DNA of 64,000 nt from a virus: positions 26,853-90,852 of IMG/VR virus record IMGVR_UViG_3300030430_005214; one strand, written 5' to 3'. Below, piece by piece: positions 11,101 to 18,320 of this stretch. Made by a program: the position numbers and the translations under genes. Numbering within the stretch: the first letter of the stretch is position 1; each line of letters opens with the position of its first letter. The notes below the pieces were generated by a model. That model was not told where the DNA came from, did no database searches, and saw only the letters and a program-made list of their open reading frames with translations.

Positions 11101-14100
11101 CTTGGAAAAGGTTCTTTTCTATTGAAAGATGATAGGTTGTTGGTCTGGTATTTCTATTAAAAAACTCGTCATCTTCGGAAAGAATTCTTGTTAAATTAGA
11201 ATCCATTAAAACTTCAGGTACTTGAGGTTGAAATGTTGATCGTTCTAGAGACTCAACGGCCTCTTTTGATGACGCAAGGAAGAAACTTCCAGAAGCAGTG
11301 TGTCTTCTGGACACTAAGCCACTAAACCATCCATATCTATTATCACTAAGTGAGCCAGAAGAAACATCCTCGACCGCGAACTCTCCGTTTGAATCTGAAC
11401 CGGTTACACTTGTAAAGTCCCAAAGCAAAGCTAATGTATGAGCTTGAGGTACGTACTTATCATTAATGCTATTTTGATATAAAAATGCATTTTGTGTTGG
11501 CCTTTCTGCGCCGAAATTACCTAGTTTTATGTTGTGATTGTCTATAGTGCCAGTTGGTAAACTAGCATACCACGCACGACAAGACTCTATTTTAGTATCG
11601 GCAAAGTCAACTATACTTCCAGTAAAGTTATTTCTATGCGCTCCAACAAACACGCGCTTAGGGCTAGATAATATTTTTCGACCAGAATCATTACTGATCG
11701 TACCAGTGACTAAAAATTCTTGGGCCTTATAGTCAGCTATATGATTTACACCATAAAAACGAACAGTGTAGCCGGACTCTTCGGATCCGCTCACTTGATT
11801 TATTGACTCTATTTTTGTTGGCGCGACAGTAACAGAAACCGTCCACAGCTGATCGTCATATACGTCGTCAAAGATAGAAGACGTCATCTCTGGTATAAGT
11901 CCACCGGTAGTGCTGCTTAATTTAAAGTATGCATTAGATGAAAACTTATCGTCTTTAACTATTGAAACTTGAAAGTTGGCATAATCATTTGTATCCCATG
12001 TTAAATCGTTTTCAACATATGGATCGGCGGTGTGTACACCAAATAAACTAGTTTGCTTATGAAGCGGATATAAGTTGGCTGCCGTGCCTTGATAGCTCTC
12101 TTTAACCGTAGCATAATCAGCTATAGACACTCGATTAGGTAAAATCGCGTTTGCTTCTAAGGTAAAAGCTAACCCTACACCCTCAAAAGTTCCATCTGTA
12201 ACGCCTGTTCCTGAAAGAAAAGACGTTGAATCATTATCAATTTTATATTGGAAGATTGACGCATCATTGTTGCCTATTTTGTTAAAATTAGCATAGTTTT
12301 TCTTTTTCGTAATTAATCTGAGATTGTCCTCTAGTTTATATACCGTCTCATTGCCATACAGATTAATTTTTAATACATTGTCACCAATTCCAAAACACCT
12401 TAAAAGGTTTCTAAATGACTTTTCACTACCTTTTGTTTTATAGATATAATTTAAGTTATTGTATATATTTTGATAAATAATGTTTTTTACTTCTTGTAAG
12501 TTTTTTTCAAACTTAATTTCTTCATCTCTATTATCAAACTTTTCCAGTAACGTTGCGTCAACAAATATCTCCGGTGCGACAAAACCAACAGACTCAAGAG
12601 ACTTCTTGTTAAAAGGAGGCGGCGTGGCCTCACCACTATAATATTTTATATTATTTAACTCTGGTAGTTTTTCTAAAAGTATTGAAGTTTCGTCAAAATA
12701 ACTTGAAACAACTTGTAATAGATTTAACAGTTGGTTTCCGTCTAAATTATCTCTTTCTGTTTCACTTTGTTCTAAAATCCAACCGGGCATATATGATTTT
12801 AAAGAATTTGCATTAGTGTCGTCATATATGCTGCCGCTTTTTGACATTCTAGACAAATAACTTAAAACATCCGGGTGGAAATCATAAACGATTGGATCTT
12901 TAAATTCTATTGTACTAGCAGAAGATTCTAATATAGCAGAGCCAATTTCTCTAGATCCTGCAGGATTATAACCCGTCCAAGAACCATTGCTTACTCGACC
13001 GGAGTAATCTAAAACAGTGGAATCAACGGATGTATTTTCTGTGATACCCTCATTAAATTTAAAGTAAACACCAAGGTCTGTATTCGATATGTCAGTATTT
13101 GTACCTCCACCAACCTGATCAAACCAGCGAGTTTGTATCTGTTTTGATGTTCTCCATCGTTTCCAATATCTAAATTCATCAATTGAGCCTGAAAATGGCG
13201 ACCAACCGCGGTCGCCGCGAGCGGCTGTACCATCATAAAATTCTGCTGCTTGCGCGCCAATTGTAGAAACGATTGCGCCGGAGACATAGCCAACTGGGAA
13301 AACTCCGGTTGAAGAATCGTTATATTCTCCGTCGACAAACAAATCAAAAAGTGTCTGATTTCCCTCAGTTTTCATTCTAATCGCGTAATGGTGCCAATTT
13401 CCATCTGCGATAGAAGAAGTCGTCAGCGTAGGGGAACCCATATATAATCTTATATTATTTGTGCTTCCCGAGGCATAACTTACAAAAAAGGCTTGATTGT
13501 TGACATTAGCGGCCGTGCCAGTGGTGGCAAGAGCTATCGACAGACGACCGTAATTATCACTAGTATGTGTTGTGCCGGTTACATGAGCGTCAACAATAAA
13601 TTCAAAATATTCTTGGTCAGGAACATAAGCATCTTTCTTAAGCCAAAATTCTACGGTATTACCTTTATTTCCATCAATTAAAAGATTATTTTCTCTATTA
13701 TCATCCAAATCATATATGTTGGCATCTTTACGATAAACAACATTATCTGTAACTTGGTTATAATATAGGCTATTTCCCGATCCGGCGTGTGGGCCACCTT
13801 TTGCTAATATATACTCAAAACCCTCGGTCAGATAATTTACAGGAGGAAAAAACCCACCTTCGGCACCTGCAGTAGCGGCTCCCGTCAAAAAATTGGCATA
13901 TCCAGTTGTTCTTGGATATCCATTTTCAAAAAGGTACAAATCTATAAGAGAAGAGGATACTTCCCAAAGAACTTTTTCTTTTAGTGATCCATCGTAAGGG
14001 TAGGTGTCGTGAATTCGTTTAATTGAATCTTCATAGTATTTTTCTGCTAATCCAAAACGAGCAAAGAAAGCAGGACTATCAAAATTTTCAATCGCTTCAA

Positions 14101-14230
14101 ATCTTGCATTTCTTTTATTGATTGCAGCTGCATAATCAAAAGATTCAATCTCACCTTTGAAATCATTCTTTGATAAAGGTTCTTCTGATTTTAAGTTCTT
14201 TTGCTCTTTAAATAAATCTTTTAAGGACAT
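5171..14230 (-). CDS. giant tail-region protein with two concanavalin-like lectin domains (3019 aa)
   Basis: At 3019 residues this is the largest gene in the window. Residues about 191-425 form a LamG/concanavalin-like jelly roll: NTVEFWLKK, then GNWHHYAIRM, LFVDG, and GSIDEFRYWKRW. A second lectin-like segment lies around 680-895 (VSIVKDD, LWTVSVTV, VFVGAHRNNFTG, ESCRAWYASL). The rest is unassigned beta-rich sequence with many Tyr, Asn and Ser. No signal peptide or protease motif is seen. It sits between the gp6-like wedge operon and the tail-end genes. Lectin folds in a baseplate protein fit glycan binding during adsorption (inference). It could also be a whisker, fibre-hub or giant wedge protein. 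Confidence 0.75.
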   Translation of the reverse strand: MSLKDLFKEQKNLKSEEPLSKNDFKGEIESFDYAAAINKRNARFEAIENFDSPAFFARFGLAEKYYEDSIKRIHDTYPYDGSLKEKVLWEVSSSLIDLYLFENGYPRTTGYANFLTGAATAGAEGGFFPPVNYLTEGFEYILAKGGPHAGSGNSLYYNQVTDNVVYRKDANIYDLDDNRENNLLIDGNKGNTVEFWLKKDAYVPDQEYFEFIVDAHVTGTTHTSDNYGRLSIALATTGTAANVNNQAFFVSYASGSTNNIRLYMGSPTLTTSSIADGNWHHYAIRMKTEGNQTLFDLFVDGEYNDSSTGVFPVGYVSGAIVSTIGAQAAEFYDGTAARGDRGWSPFSGSIDEFRYWKRWRTSKQIQTRWFDQVGGGTNTDISNTDLGVYFKFNEGITENTSVDSTVLDYSGRVSNGSWTGYNPAGSREIGSAILESSASTIEFKDPIVYDFHPDVLSYLSRMSKSGSIYDDTNANSLKSYMPGWILEQSETERDNLDGNQLLNLLQVVSSYFDETSILLEKLPELNNIKYYSGEATPPPFNKKSLESVGFVAPEIFVDATLLEKFDNRDEEIKFEKNLQEVKNIIYQNIYNNLNYIYKTKGSEKSFRNLLRCFGIGDNVLKINLYGNETVYKLEDNLRLITKKKNYANFNKIGNNDASIFQYKIDNDSTSFLSGTGVTDGTFEGVGLAFTLEANAILPNRVSIADYATVKESYQGTAANLYPLHKQTSLFGVHTADPYVENDLTWDTNDYANFQVSIVKDDKFSSNAYFKLSSTTGGLIPEMTSSIFDDVYDDQLWTVSVTVAPTKIESINQVSGSEESGYTVRFYGVNHIADYKAQEFLVTGTISNDSGRKILSSPKRVFVGAHRNNFTGSIVDFADTKIESCRAWYASLPTGTIDNHNIKLGNFGAERPTQNAFLYQNSINDKYVPQAHTLALLWDFTSVTGSDSNGEFAVEDVSSGSLSDNRYGWFSGLVSRRHTASGSFFLASSKEAVESLERSTFQPQVPEVLMDSNLTRILSEDDEFFNRNTRPTTYHLSIEKNLFQDISEEMLNMFGSVVWFNNMIGTPVNAYRGEYKELKKAADLFFEKVANDYDFDKYVEYFKFIDYAVSRYLVKLIPMSMLTFEDGISTVIENFVLGDRSKFTNKYSLVKDVKSEPDGIILGVNELSYPWKEGHAPITNDEADNCTWFKERSERANPIISSGDSNVDINRQTQLDSIVNETNATAPTLYNVKTSETYQGSTYVTRRLARPYKVKGINQPDIHGGGNAYQNKKVGFWDSIRKRPTQSTPGEGGLISIEPPDSKLESFKDCDDNLELNRGKRKYKFSVASVIDGGDDFSNVFKGDLVFPFGLYSSSIKNEAAMAPIADFQINLAITNLHHDSYGPFGDVPMQGPFTEKYVGGRAYRHVMTNFTPDNDPPDSEGERLEGWRITGSAEGIDLLNIAPENPKSVYFREEYAKRPVNIKNIKQLTAPVETEDQATDANGVTKIGNYSETYEIVMTNGRSLNNRYLVESEGNLPTEISSRDSAFVSGVIDFPLVRRDLTGSNKAIIVNRFSAPGDVSTMTEGMLDIAAAEFSVYNAMPFRNLPVRTVLNELYSDHSNQFGFFSDQFTVAAYDEAGFAPYPGGFSTVNFEDYSGTGSFHKVNRNGRPAITFGESLGRRRDDPFEQTVKYDNFHVQHAIPQTDVQYAWITASLIQNYTGSALFDYEKKDTSRGDFASSDLVFVSSSDVGGQIVPNQTNIRFPTTKEAATTTFYEIDFVGLNTIVRDEFDPDNNIVGQQLLLSLGLTPDPFGIFYGGYNNDIVGSLINTVFNPALTPYLNSILLNRQGPYGGANWKLYRKDNHPIVRHQKNHNQIGYLERVIGVKDPERPPSLVKNFTEPPVTSKYKPLIYKFKTGEERSITVALSSLGNIEKHFTDHTKESKLSRQYSGRHLDNIIPIRPELLFNKSYSPYAAFLNYLNENNIKDIAEVSYAETIYPKGLYTYLSGTRKRLNFVNKFWRDTREHRTENLLPNSREQGILTSSIWKLDSHDDFAENAEFVPYKGGMTQQDGVGELQNCYSLFHYQTGSDVVATINYNRRIKLIYQDKDEFPSSAPAELRAREADLYYFPTFATLQSASAIARYSASVGDTFWEATSSNDHKPFYDNYDQYAEEGFRNLKDGTVLPEFIISDYMSRFIANANNLQYDSYSPAGFFDVSMNMSKDLQIQFGLLSLTGTDNFATTEEFLNRYVFSDFYDYFKLVEEDFEDQRGVADVPTDTKLRTTKHKLTCEAILKFLPYDGFYPSERTTQLGKIFFQSLTADLFGTEKNVRTAAQPFFAPGILFNSIKSGIAVDYPVFTNEGGFTATPSLCWGHAISGNFDTRIPFGDLVQPKNIRIYDAEVDPDLALDSTASIVNVKDDHTFAMSNFLAETMNLFIGRGANQQAMIRSNQDNEVDAEIIIPEDGTYTMYLNLMNSMNIKNVADYLEQDAIMRVSPYDYVVGNADITSSLQVNTASVTMYDRAITGFNIDPFLYGSSFGPPVETGEFGKQDRTSAFKMGPINSDFGITGSAFDPFTPAYYNGFGTVQIFANLKEGVTTREEIFATASYSYNRLPTFSYPTVGNYATALLNAYKTTNHRYKMQLSASLFLGDENPNHVLYETKQEFQTEDGATAKKQLVAFKPRWECPVLDFTNASPQTSFISGNVAKGMWHQYGEIPERDNGIKLQAEGPNGKFITNNNVAADYPGLKDLARLLNIDTTQFSKVGKLNSSGDLSISNIAAPTTQREFSEAIIAIPFKYNEIINQTEFYHIDKEQFNLVKSNLYKSIDDRFDPLTTLNIRTFNEIKEKSPSVLDESKELYDLMSLMRKYVIPPHLDFLHNDKVSPFVMFMIEYSINLTQKDLQNMWQNVEPTFARKALKVKSETSLHLMPTTKAQGRQPATDVKIPYHPYFAPKKGLNEFFDSTKTRWAVFKVKKRAAMNYNSMVGKINLNGTEYIRKDLGPQQANDFLYSYNWPYDFFSLIELAKLNSITTFNPTYNEEE

Positions 14231-14231
14231 A

Positions 14232-16091
14232 TTATTCTACTCTAAACCTAAACCTTTCTGGTTGCTGAACATAGCTTCCATTGATTAAATAAGCAAAACT
14301 TAGCTCATAAACCGTGTCCGTATCAAACAAGTCCATTTCTAAATCAAAGTAGCTGCCACTCGCATCATAAGACAATCGAGTATGGTTTATAGAACCAGTC
14401 CCAAAAGGAACAACTTCTAGATTATCGTTTACTCTAGTGAACCGATAGTAAGTATTATCAATTATACTTGTTTCTATTTTATTATTCGCTACTGTATAAA
14501 TAGTTGGGGACCAATCTTTTTGACGAGTATAAAGTCTAAATCTAACCTTTTCATTTTTAGAATAAGTAGAACGTAGATTGATGACTTTAGAAACATATTT
14601 TTGATCAAAATTGTAATTTTGACTGCCAAACGTTTTTACTTTTATCGCTGAACCAGTGTGGTATTCAATTCCTCCGCTATGCCAAACATCAAATATGGTT
14701 GTTATGCTAGCAGAATCGTATGCAAACGAGCAAGAATATATACCAGTTTCTACGTGAGAAGCTGTTATGTTAATCATAGTGGCGTCATTGGCAACACCCC
14801 CGCCGACTGGTAAGGATAGCGGACTTCCAATAGGGGTAGTTGAACCACTGTATATATTTACATTCAACACTTGAACACCAGAATTTTCACCCAAATCAGG
14901 AATATCTTTTAATTGTCCTTTGACAACATTATAAAGATATAGGTTCATTAAGTTATCTGGACCGGTAACAAGCGATGAGCTTAAAAAGAAATCTCCTCGA
15001 TTATCTTTTTTGCTATCATCCCAACGGGCTTCAATAATCGGGCGCTTATGAAAAAATTGTGAACCTCTTGCAAAAAACTTTTTAGTGTAAAATGAATTAT
15101 TTGCCGTTTCATTTGAACCTGTAAGGCGTACACCAAAGCCAAAATTTGACAGGCCAGCGCTGGCTGGTCCTTTTATCCAATCTTCAACTAGATGACTTAC
15201 ATCTAGTTCTAAATTTTCAAAACCTGTGTCAAATGCTTGAGTGAAGGTGTACTCCTCACTGTCAACATAGCTACCACCTTCAACGTTAGAACCGCTAGTG
15301 AAGTTGTTGACAACAAAAGCACCCATACCTGAGTCTTGTGCGTTCGTTTTATTACCTGCAGTGCCAGGAGTATTTTGGGTAATAAGAACATTGTTGCCTG
15401 TTTTCGATGCAGTGAAACCAATATTTGTGCCGGCATTAATCCGTGCAATGATTTGATCTGCGGTGGCTCCTGCATCACCGCCAGCCATGCCGTCGATACC
15501 AATATTGACAGTAGTACCAGGAGTATATGCTGTAGTGTTTGCCGATACGTTTACACCTGTTACAAACCCATATGTTGTTGAGGTACCGGCTGCGTCAGTC
15601 AATGTAAATGTACCTGCAGTCAGCAGCTCTTTCACCACGGTTTCAATTGTCGCGGTGGCTTTGCCGGTGATGTCTGCCCAAGGCGTGTCACTTGAAGCAG
15701 AGAGATAATTTGATGCATCTTCATCTAAATATTCTTCCATATCTAAACCAAGACCTTCATTCCAAGATTGAGATATTGGCTGGACTACAAGTGTATAATT
15801 TTTTGGAGTTGTTTGTGTATGTTCTGCATTATACATCTTTAAAAAGAAATTAACGCTACCGGAGGCCGGTATTTTTTTCGCGGTGCGATCTGAATTAATT
15901 TCAGTAACGTCAAATTCAATAAGAATACGTGACAGTTCAGAAGATGAAGTTGTAGCCTGAGCATATATGCTAAACACCTCCAATGTGTCTGACTGGCCCA
16001 TGTTTCCAGCAGTGCCGCGGGTTCGTAAATTCGCCTTAAAAGCATTTGTAATTGTATTGTCTTTTGTAGCATAATATCTTTTTATTGCCAT
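14232..16091 (-). CDS. tail-region protein with a DNRLRE-like domain carrying an inserted Thr/Gly-rich module (619 aa)
   Basis: The N-terminal 140 residues read like a DNRLRE/carbohydrate-binding type beta-sandwich: SRILIEFDVTEI at 54-65, FFLKMYNA at 82-89, QSWNEGLGLD at 108-117. The domain seems to resume at about 272 (GGSYVDSEEYTF, then LDVSHLVEDWIKG 296-308). Between them, about 145-267, is a Thr/Ala/Gly-rich unit (TFTLTDAAGTSTTYGF, ITQNTPGTAGN), a repeat-type module seen in many phage structural proteins. The C-terminal 300 residues are unassigned beta-rich sequence. The ATG overlaps the wedge gene stop as TAATG. A virion surface or adhesin role is likely; the exact place is unknown. Confidence 0.7.
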   Translation of the reverse strand: MAIKRYYATKDNTITNAFKANLRTRGTAGNMGQSDTLEVFSIYAQATTSSSELSRILIEFDVTEINSDRTAKKIPASGSVNFFLKMYNAEHTQTTPKNYTLVVQPISQSWNEGLGLDMEEYLDEDASNYLSASSDTPWADITGKATATIETVVKELLTAGTFTLTDAAGTSTTYGFVTGVNVSANTTAYTPGTTVNIGIDGMAGGDAGATADQIIARINAGTNIGFTASKTGNNVLITQNTPGTAGNKTNAQDSGMGAFVVNNFTSGSNVEGGSYVDSEEYTFTQAFDTGFENLELDVSHLVEDWIKGPASAGLSNFGFGVRLTGSNETANNSFYTKKFFARGSQFFHKRPIIEARWDDSKKDNRGDFFLSSSLVTGPDNLMNLYLYNVVKGQLKDIPDLGENSGVQVLNVNIYSGSTTPIGSPLSLPVGGGVANDATMINITASHVETGIYSCSFAYDSASITTIFDVWHSGGIEYHTGSAIKVKTFGSQNYNFDQKYVSKVINLRSTYSKNEKVRFRLYTRQKDWSPTIYTVANNKIETSIIDNTYYRFTRVNDNLEVVPFGTGSINHTRLSYDASGSYFDLEMDLFDTDTVYELSFAYLINGSYVQQPERFRFRVE

Positions 16092-17893
16092 TAGATCACT
16101 TCCCCATTAATATCAACAGTCGGGAATTTAATTTCAAAAACAGTATTTTCAGGAGCAATTAAATATCTACCATCCTTTGAAATCATTTCATCATAGGATA
16201 CAGAGTACGAAGAGTATCCAAAGCCTTCTTTTTGTGTTACAGTAACCAACTTGGTGTCGACAACAGATGGTATATTGTTCAATAATTTATAAACATCTGT
16301 AATTTTAAAAGGCTCTCCAATATCGTAATATCGATCTGAATAAAACAAAGCTAGAGTGTTGATACATTCAGTAATAACATCAAACTTATTAACATTAGCA
16401 AACGAGACAACTTCAAAATCAATTTGTAAATTTATTATTCTTCCATCTAATATATCAACAGTGTCACCAATCATTTTATATTGATTAATCCAATTTCTTA
16501 AATTTTGTTTAACAATATTATTTGTAGTCGTAAATTGATTTGTGCTATTGAGTGACAAAACATATAAATTTAAATTTTTTCCGTTAAAACTAGTTTGATC
16601 TCTAATGATATTAGCTCTTTTTATTTGGCCAAAGTTTGATGGCATATTATAACAAAGAGAAATATAATCATCTTTTGTTACTGCTCTATATTGTGATGAG
16701 TATGCGCCTTTTGCTCTTGCCTTTACTTCATCGATATCTGGACGTTGACTGTTTGATCCACCATTAATTTGTTTTTCGTTTGTTAATTCTAGACTATCTC
16801 TAACTAAACTAATTTCAGCTGGACTAAGAGAAATTTCATCAATAAAAGAAAAATTAGCACCGACAGGGTTTACTATGGTATCAACTGGGGCATTAACCGA
16901 CACTGATGTATTTCTTCTATATACAACAGTTAAAACCGTGTTACTTGGTGCAATCCCAAGTTTGGTTGTTTTTGTTAATACTGTTGGGTCAAAAGACTTT
17001 TCAGTTATGTGGTCTTTTCCAAATATATCTAGCGCCATAGTGGTTGGATCTAAAAACTTCTCTTCATTGTCTTCAGTTCCATAGCCAAACTGAAGCTCTG
17101 CGCCGTAAAGGGTCGGTTCTGCGGTAAATCGTCTTGGTACCGATATTGGCTTATATATGTTCTTTGCAAAGCTCTTGTTATCATTTGTATTTAGTACCGG
17201 CACATATACAACGTCTTGAGTTAAATAATCCACCTCGTAATAATTGTTTCCCTTGGTATCAAAAACAGAAACAATTTCTGTTAGGTTGCTATCAAAAAGA
17301 TCTATTTTAAGAAATCTTCTGTAGTCTCCAATATTAAAAGTTTTACTTTGCAATTCGCCTGAAACTACCACGCCTTTTGCTTTTAAAGCAAATCTAGTGG
17401 GAGATGTTCCGGCTGGGTTTGATGCGGCAACTAAAATGGAATCTTCAGTTTGTGAAAAGTCTATATCCTCTATTAAAGTAAACAAGCTTCCATTCTGTGA
17501 AGAAAATGTAGAATTTTTTCTCAATATTGGCGCATAATTATAATCTGGCGCGGCACCATTACCAACGGCGGGTACCGTGACAAAAAAACTAACTTCGCCA
17601 AAAGCTGATGCATTTGGTCTATATTTATATCCATACTGCTTTACGAGTTTTAATATATTGGAAAACTCTAATGAAGTTTCTAAATATGCTTCGTTGGCTT
17701 GGTAATCAGTATAAAATGATACTATATCGCCAACATAGGCTACCATATCTAAAAGCAAAGAGCCAAAAGATGCTTCATTAAAATCTCTAAAAGTTTCCGG
17801 GTAGTATTTTTGAGCGTAGTTTATTAAATCTCTTTTAATGCTAGCAAAATCTCTAGAAGAATAATTAATTATCGGTTTTTTTATCTCAGGCAT
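16091..17893 (-). CDS. baseplate wedge protein, T4 gp6-like / baseplate J-like (600 aa)
   Basis: The N-terminus (INYSSRDFASIKRDLINYAQ, then FNEASFGSLLLDMVAYVGD and FYTDYQANEAYLETS) matches the start of T4 gp6 / baseplate J-like wedge proteins. Mid-protein segments (RAKGAYSSQYRAVTKDDY, around 390-410) also fit that family, where gp6 forms the inner ring of the baseplate that expands on tail contraction. Length 600 is close to T4 gp6 (about 660). The ATG at 17893 has AAGGAAAA upstream. It follows the gp25-like gene by 13 bases, the expected wedge partner. Confidence 0.9.
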   Translation of the reverse strand: MPEIKKPIINYSSRDFASIKRDLINYAQKYYPETFRDFNEASFGSLLLDMVAYVGDIVSFYTDYQANEAYLETSLEFSNILKLVKQYGYKYRPNASAFGEVSFFVTVPAVGNGAAPDYNYAPILRKNSTFSSQNGSLFTLIEDIDFSQTEDSILVAASNPAGTSPTRFALKAKGVVVSGELQSKTFNIGDYRRFLKIDLFDSNLTEIVSVFDTKGNNYYEVDYLTQDVVYVPVLNTNDNKSFAKNIYKPISVPRRFTAEPTLYGAELQFGYGTEDNEEKFLDPTTMALDIFGKDHITEKSFDPTVLTKTTKLGIAPSNTVLTVVYRRNTSVSVNAPVDTIVNPVGANFSFIDEISLSPAEISLVRDSLELTNEKQINGGSNSQRPDIDEVKARAKGAYSSQYRAVTKDDYISLCYNMPSNFGQIKRANIIRDQTSFNGKNLNLYVLSLNSTNQFTTTNNIVKQNLRNWINQYKMIGDTVDILDGRIINLQIDFEVVSFANVNKFDVITECINTLALFYSDRYYDIGEPFKITDVYKLLNNIPSVVDTKLVTVTQKEGFGYSSYSVSYDEMISKDGRYLIAPENTVFEIKFPTVDINGEVI

Positions 17894-17906
17894 CCTTGTG
17901 TTTTCC

Positions 17907-18278
17907 TTATAATTCTATGCTTAAAGTTAAATTGCTTAAACTAACAGAAGGCACGGAATAAAAAATTCTCACGGCTAAAATTTGCTCACTGTCTCCATGA
18001 AACTCCAGGTCATCTATGTTGATAAAAGGCATATATGTGTTCACCTGCTCATTTATCTTTTCGGCAATTTCTGATTGTGTGGATAATTCATTGCTCTCAA
18101 ACAAATAGTTTCTTAATCCAACTCCAAAATCTGGTATCATAACTCTTTCACCAGGCGCCGTCAAAACTAGATTTTTAAAGTTTTGTTGTATGTTTTGCGC
18201 TAAAGTTTTTGTCAAAGAGTAAAAACCGTCAGTATCATCTCTTTGTAATGGTATAACCGGTGATATTCCAAAAGCCAT
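17907..18278 (-). CDS. baseplate wedge protein, gp25-like (123 aa)
   Basis: Length and sequence fit the GpW/gp25 family: an N-terminal IPLQRDDTDGFYSLTK, then the typical ALxQNI-type helix (LAQNIQQNFKNLVLTAPGER), and GVGLRNYLFE with the conserved Arg and Leu. In T4, gp25 forms part of the inner baseplate with gp6 and gp53 and is related to the sheath-initiator domain. A strong GAGGG lies 8 bases before the ATG. The gene is directly upstream of the gp6-like gene, the same pairing as in contractile tails generally. Confidence 0.9.
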   Translation of the reverse strand: MAFGISPVIPLQRDDTDGFYSLTKTLAQNIQQNFKNLVLTAPGERVMIPDFGVGLRNYLFESNELSTQSEIAEKINEQVNTYMPFINIDDLEFHGDSEQILAVRIFYSVPSVSLSNLTLSIEL

Positions 18279-18320
18279 TTAAAACCCTCTTAAGAGTAAT
18301 TAGATAAGTCAAATATTTTA

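Noticed and set aside
13009-13347. A 112-residue minus ORF in another frame
   Set aside because: It is a shadow within the lectin-domain part of the 3019-residue gene.
15209-15708. Several overlapping ORFs of 80-97 residues on both strands
   Set aside because: They arise from the biased Thr/Ala/Gly-rich codons of the real gene at 14232-16091 and have no ribosome sites.
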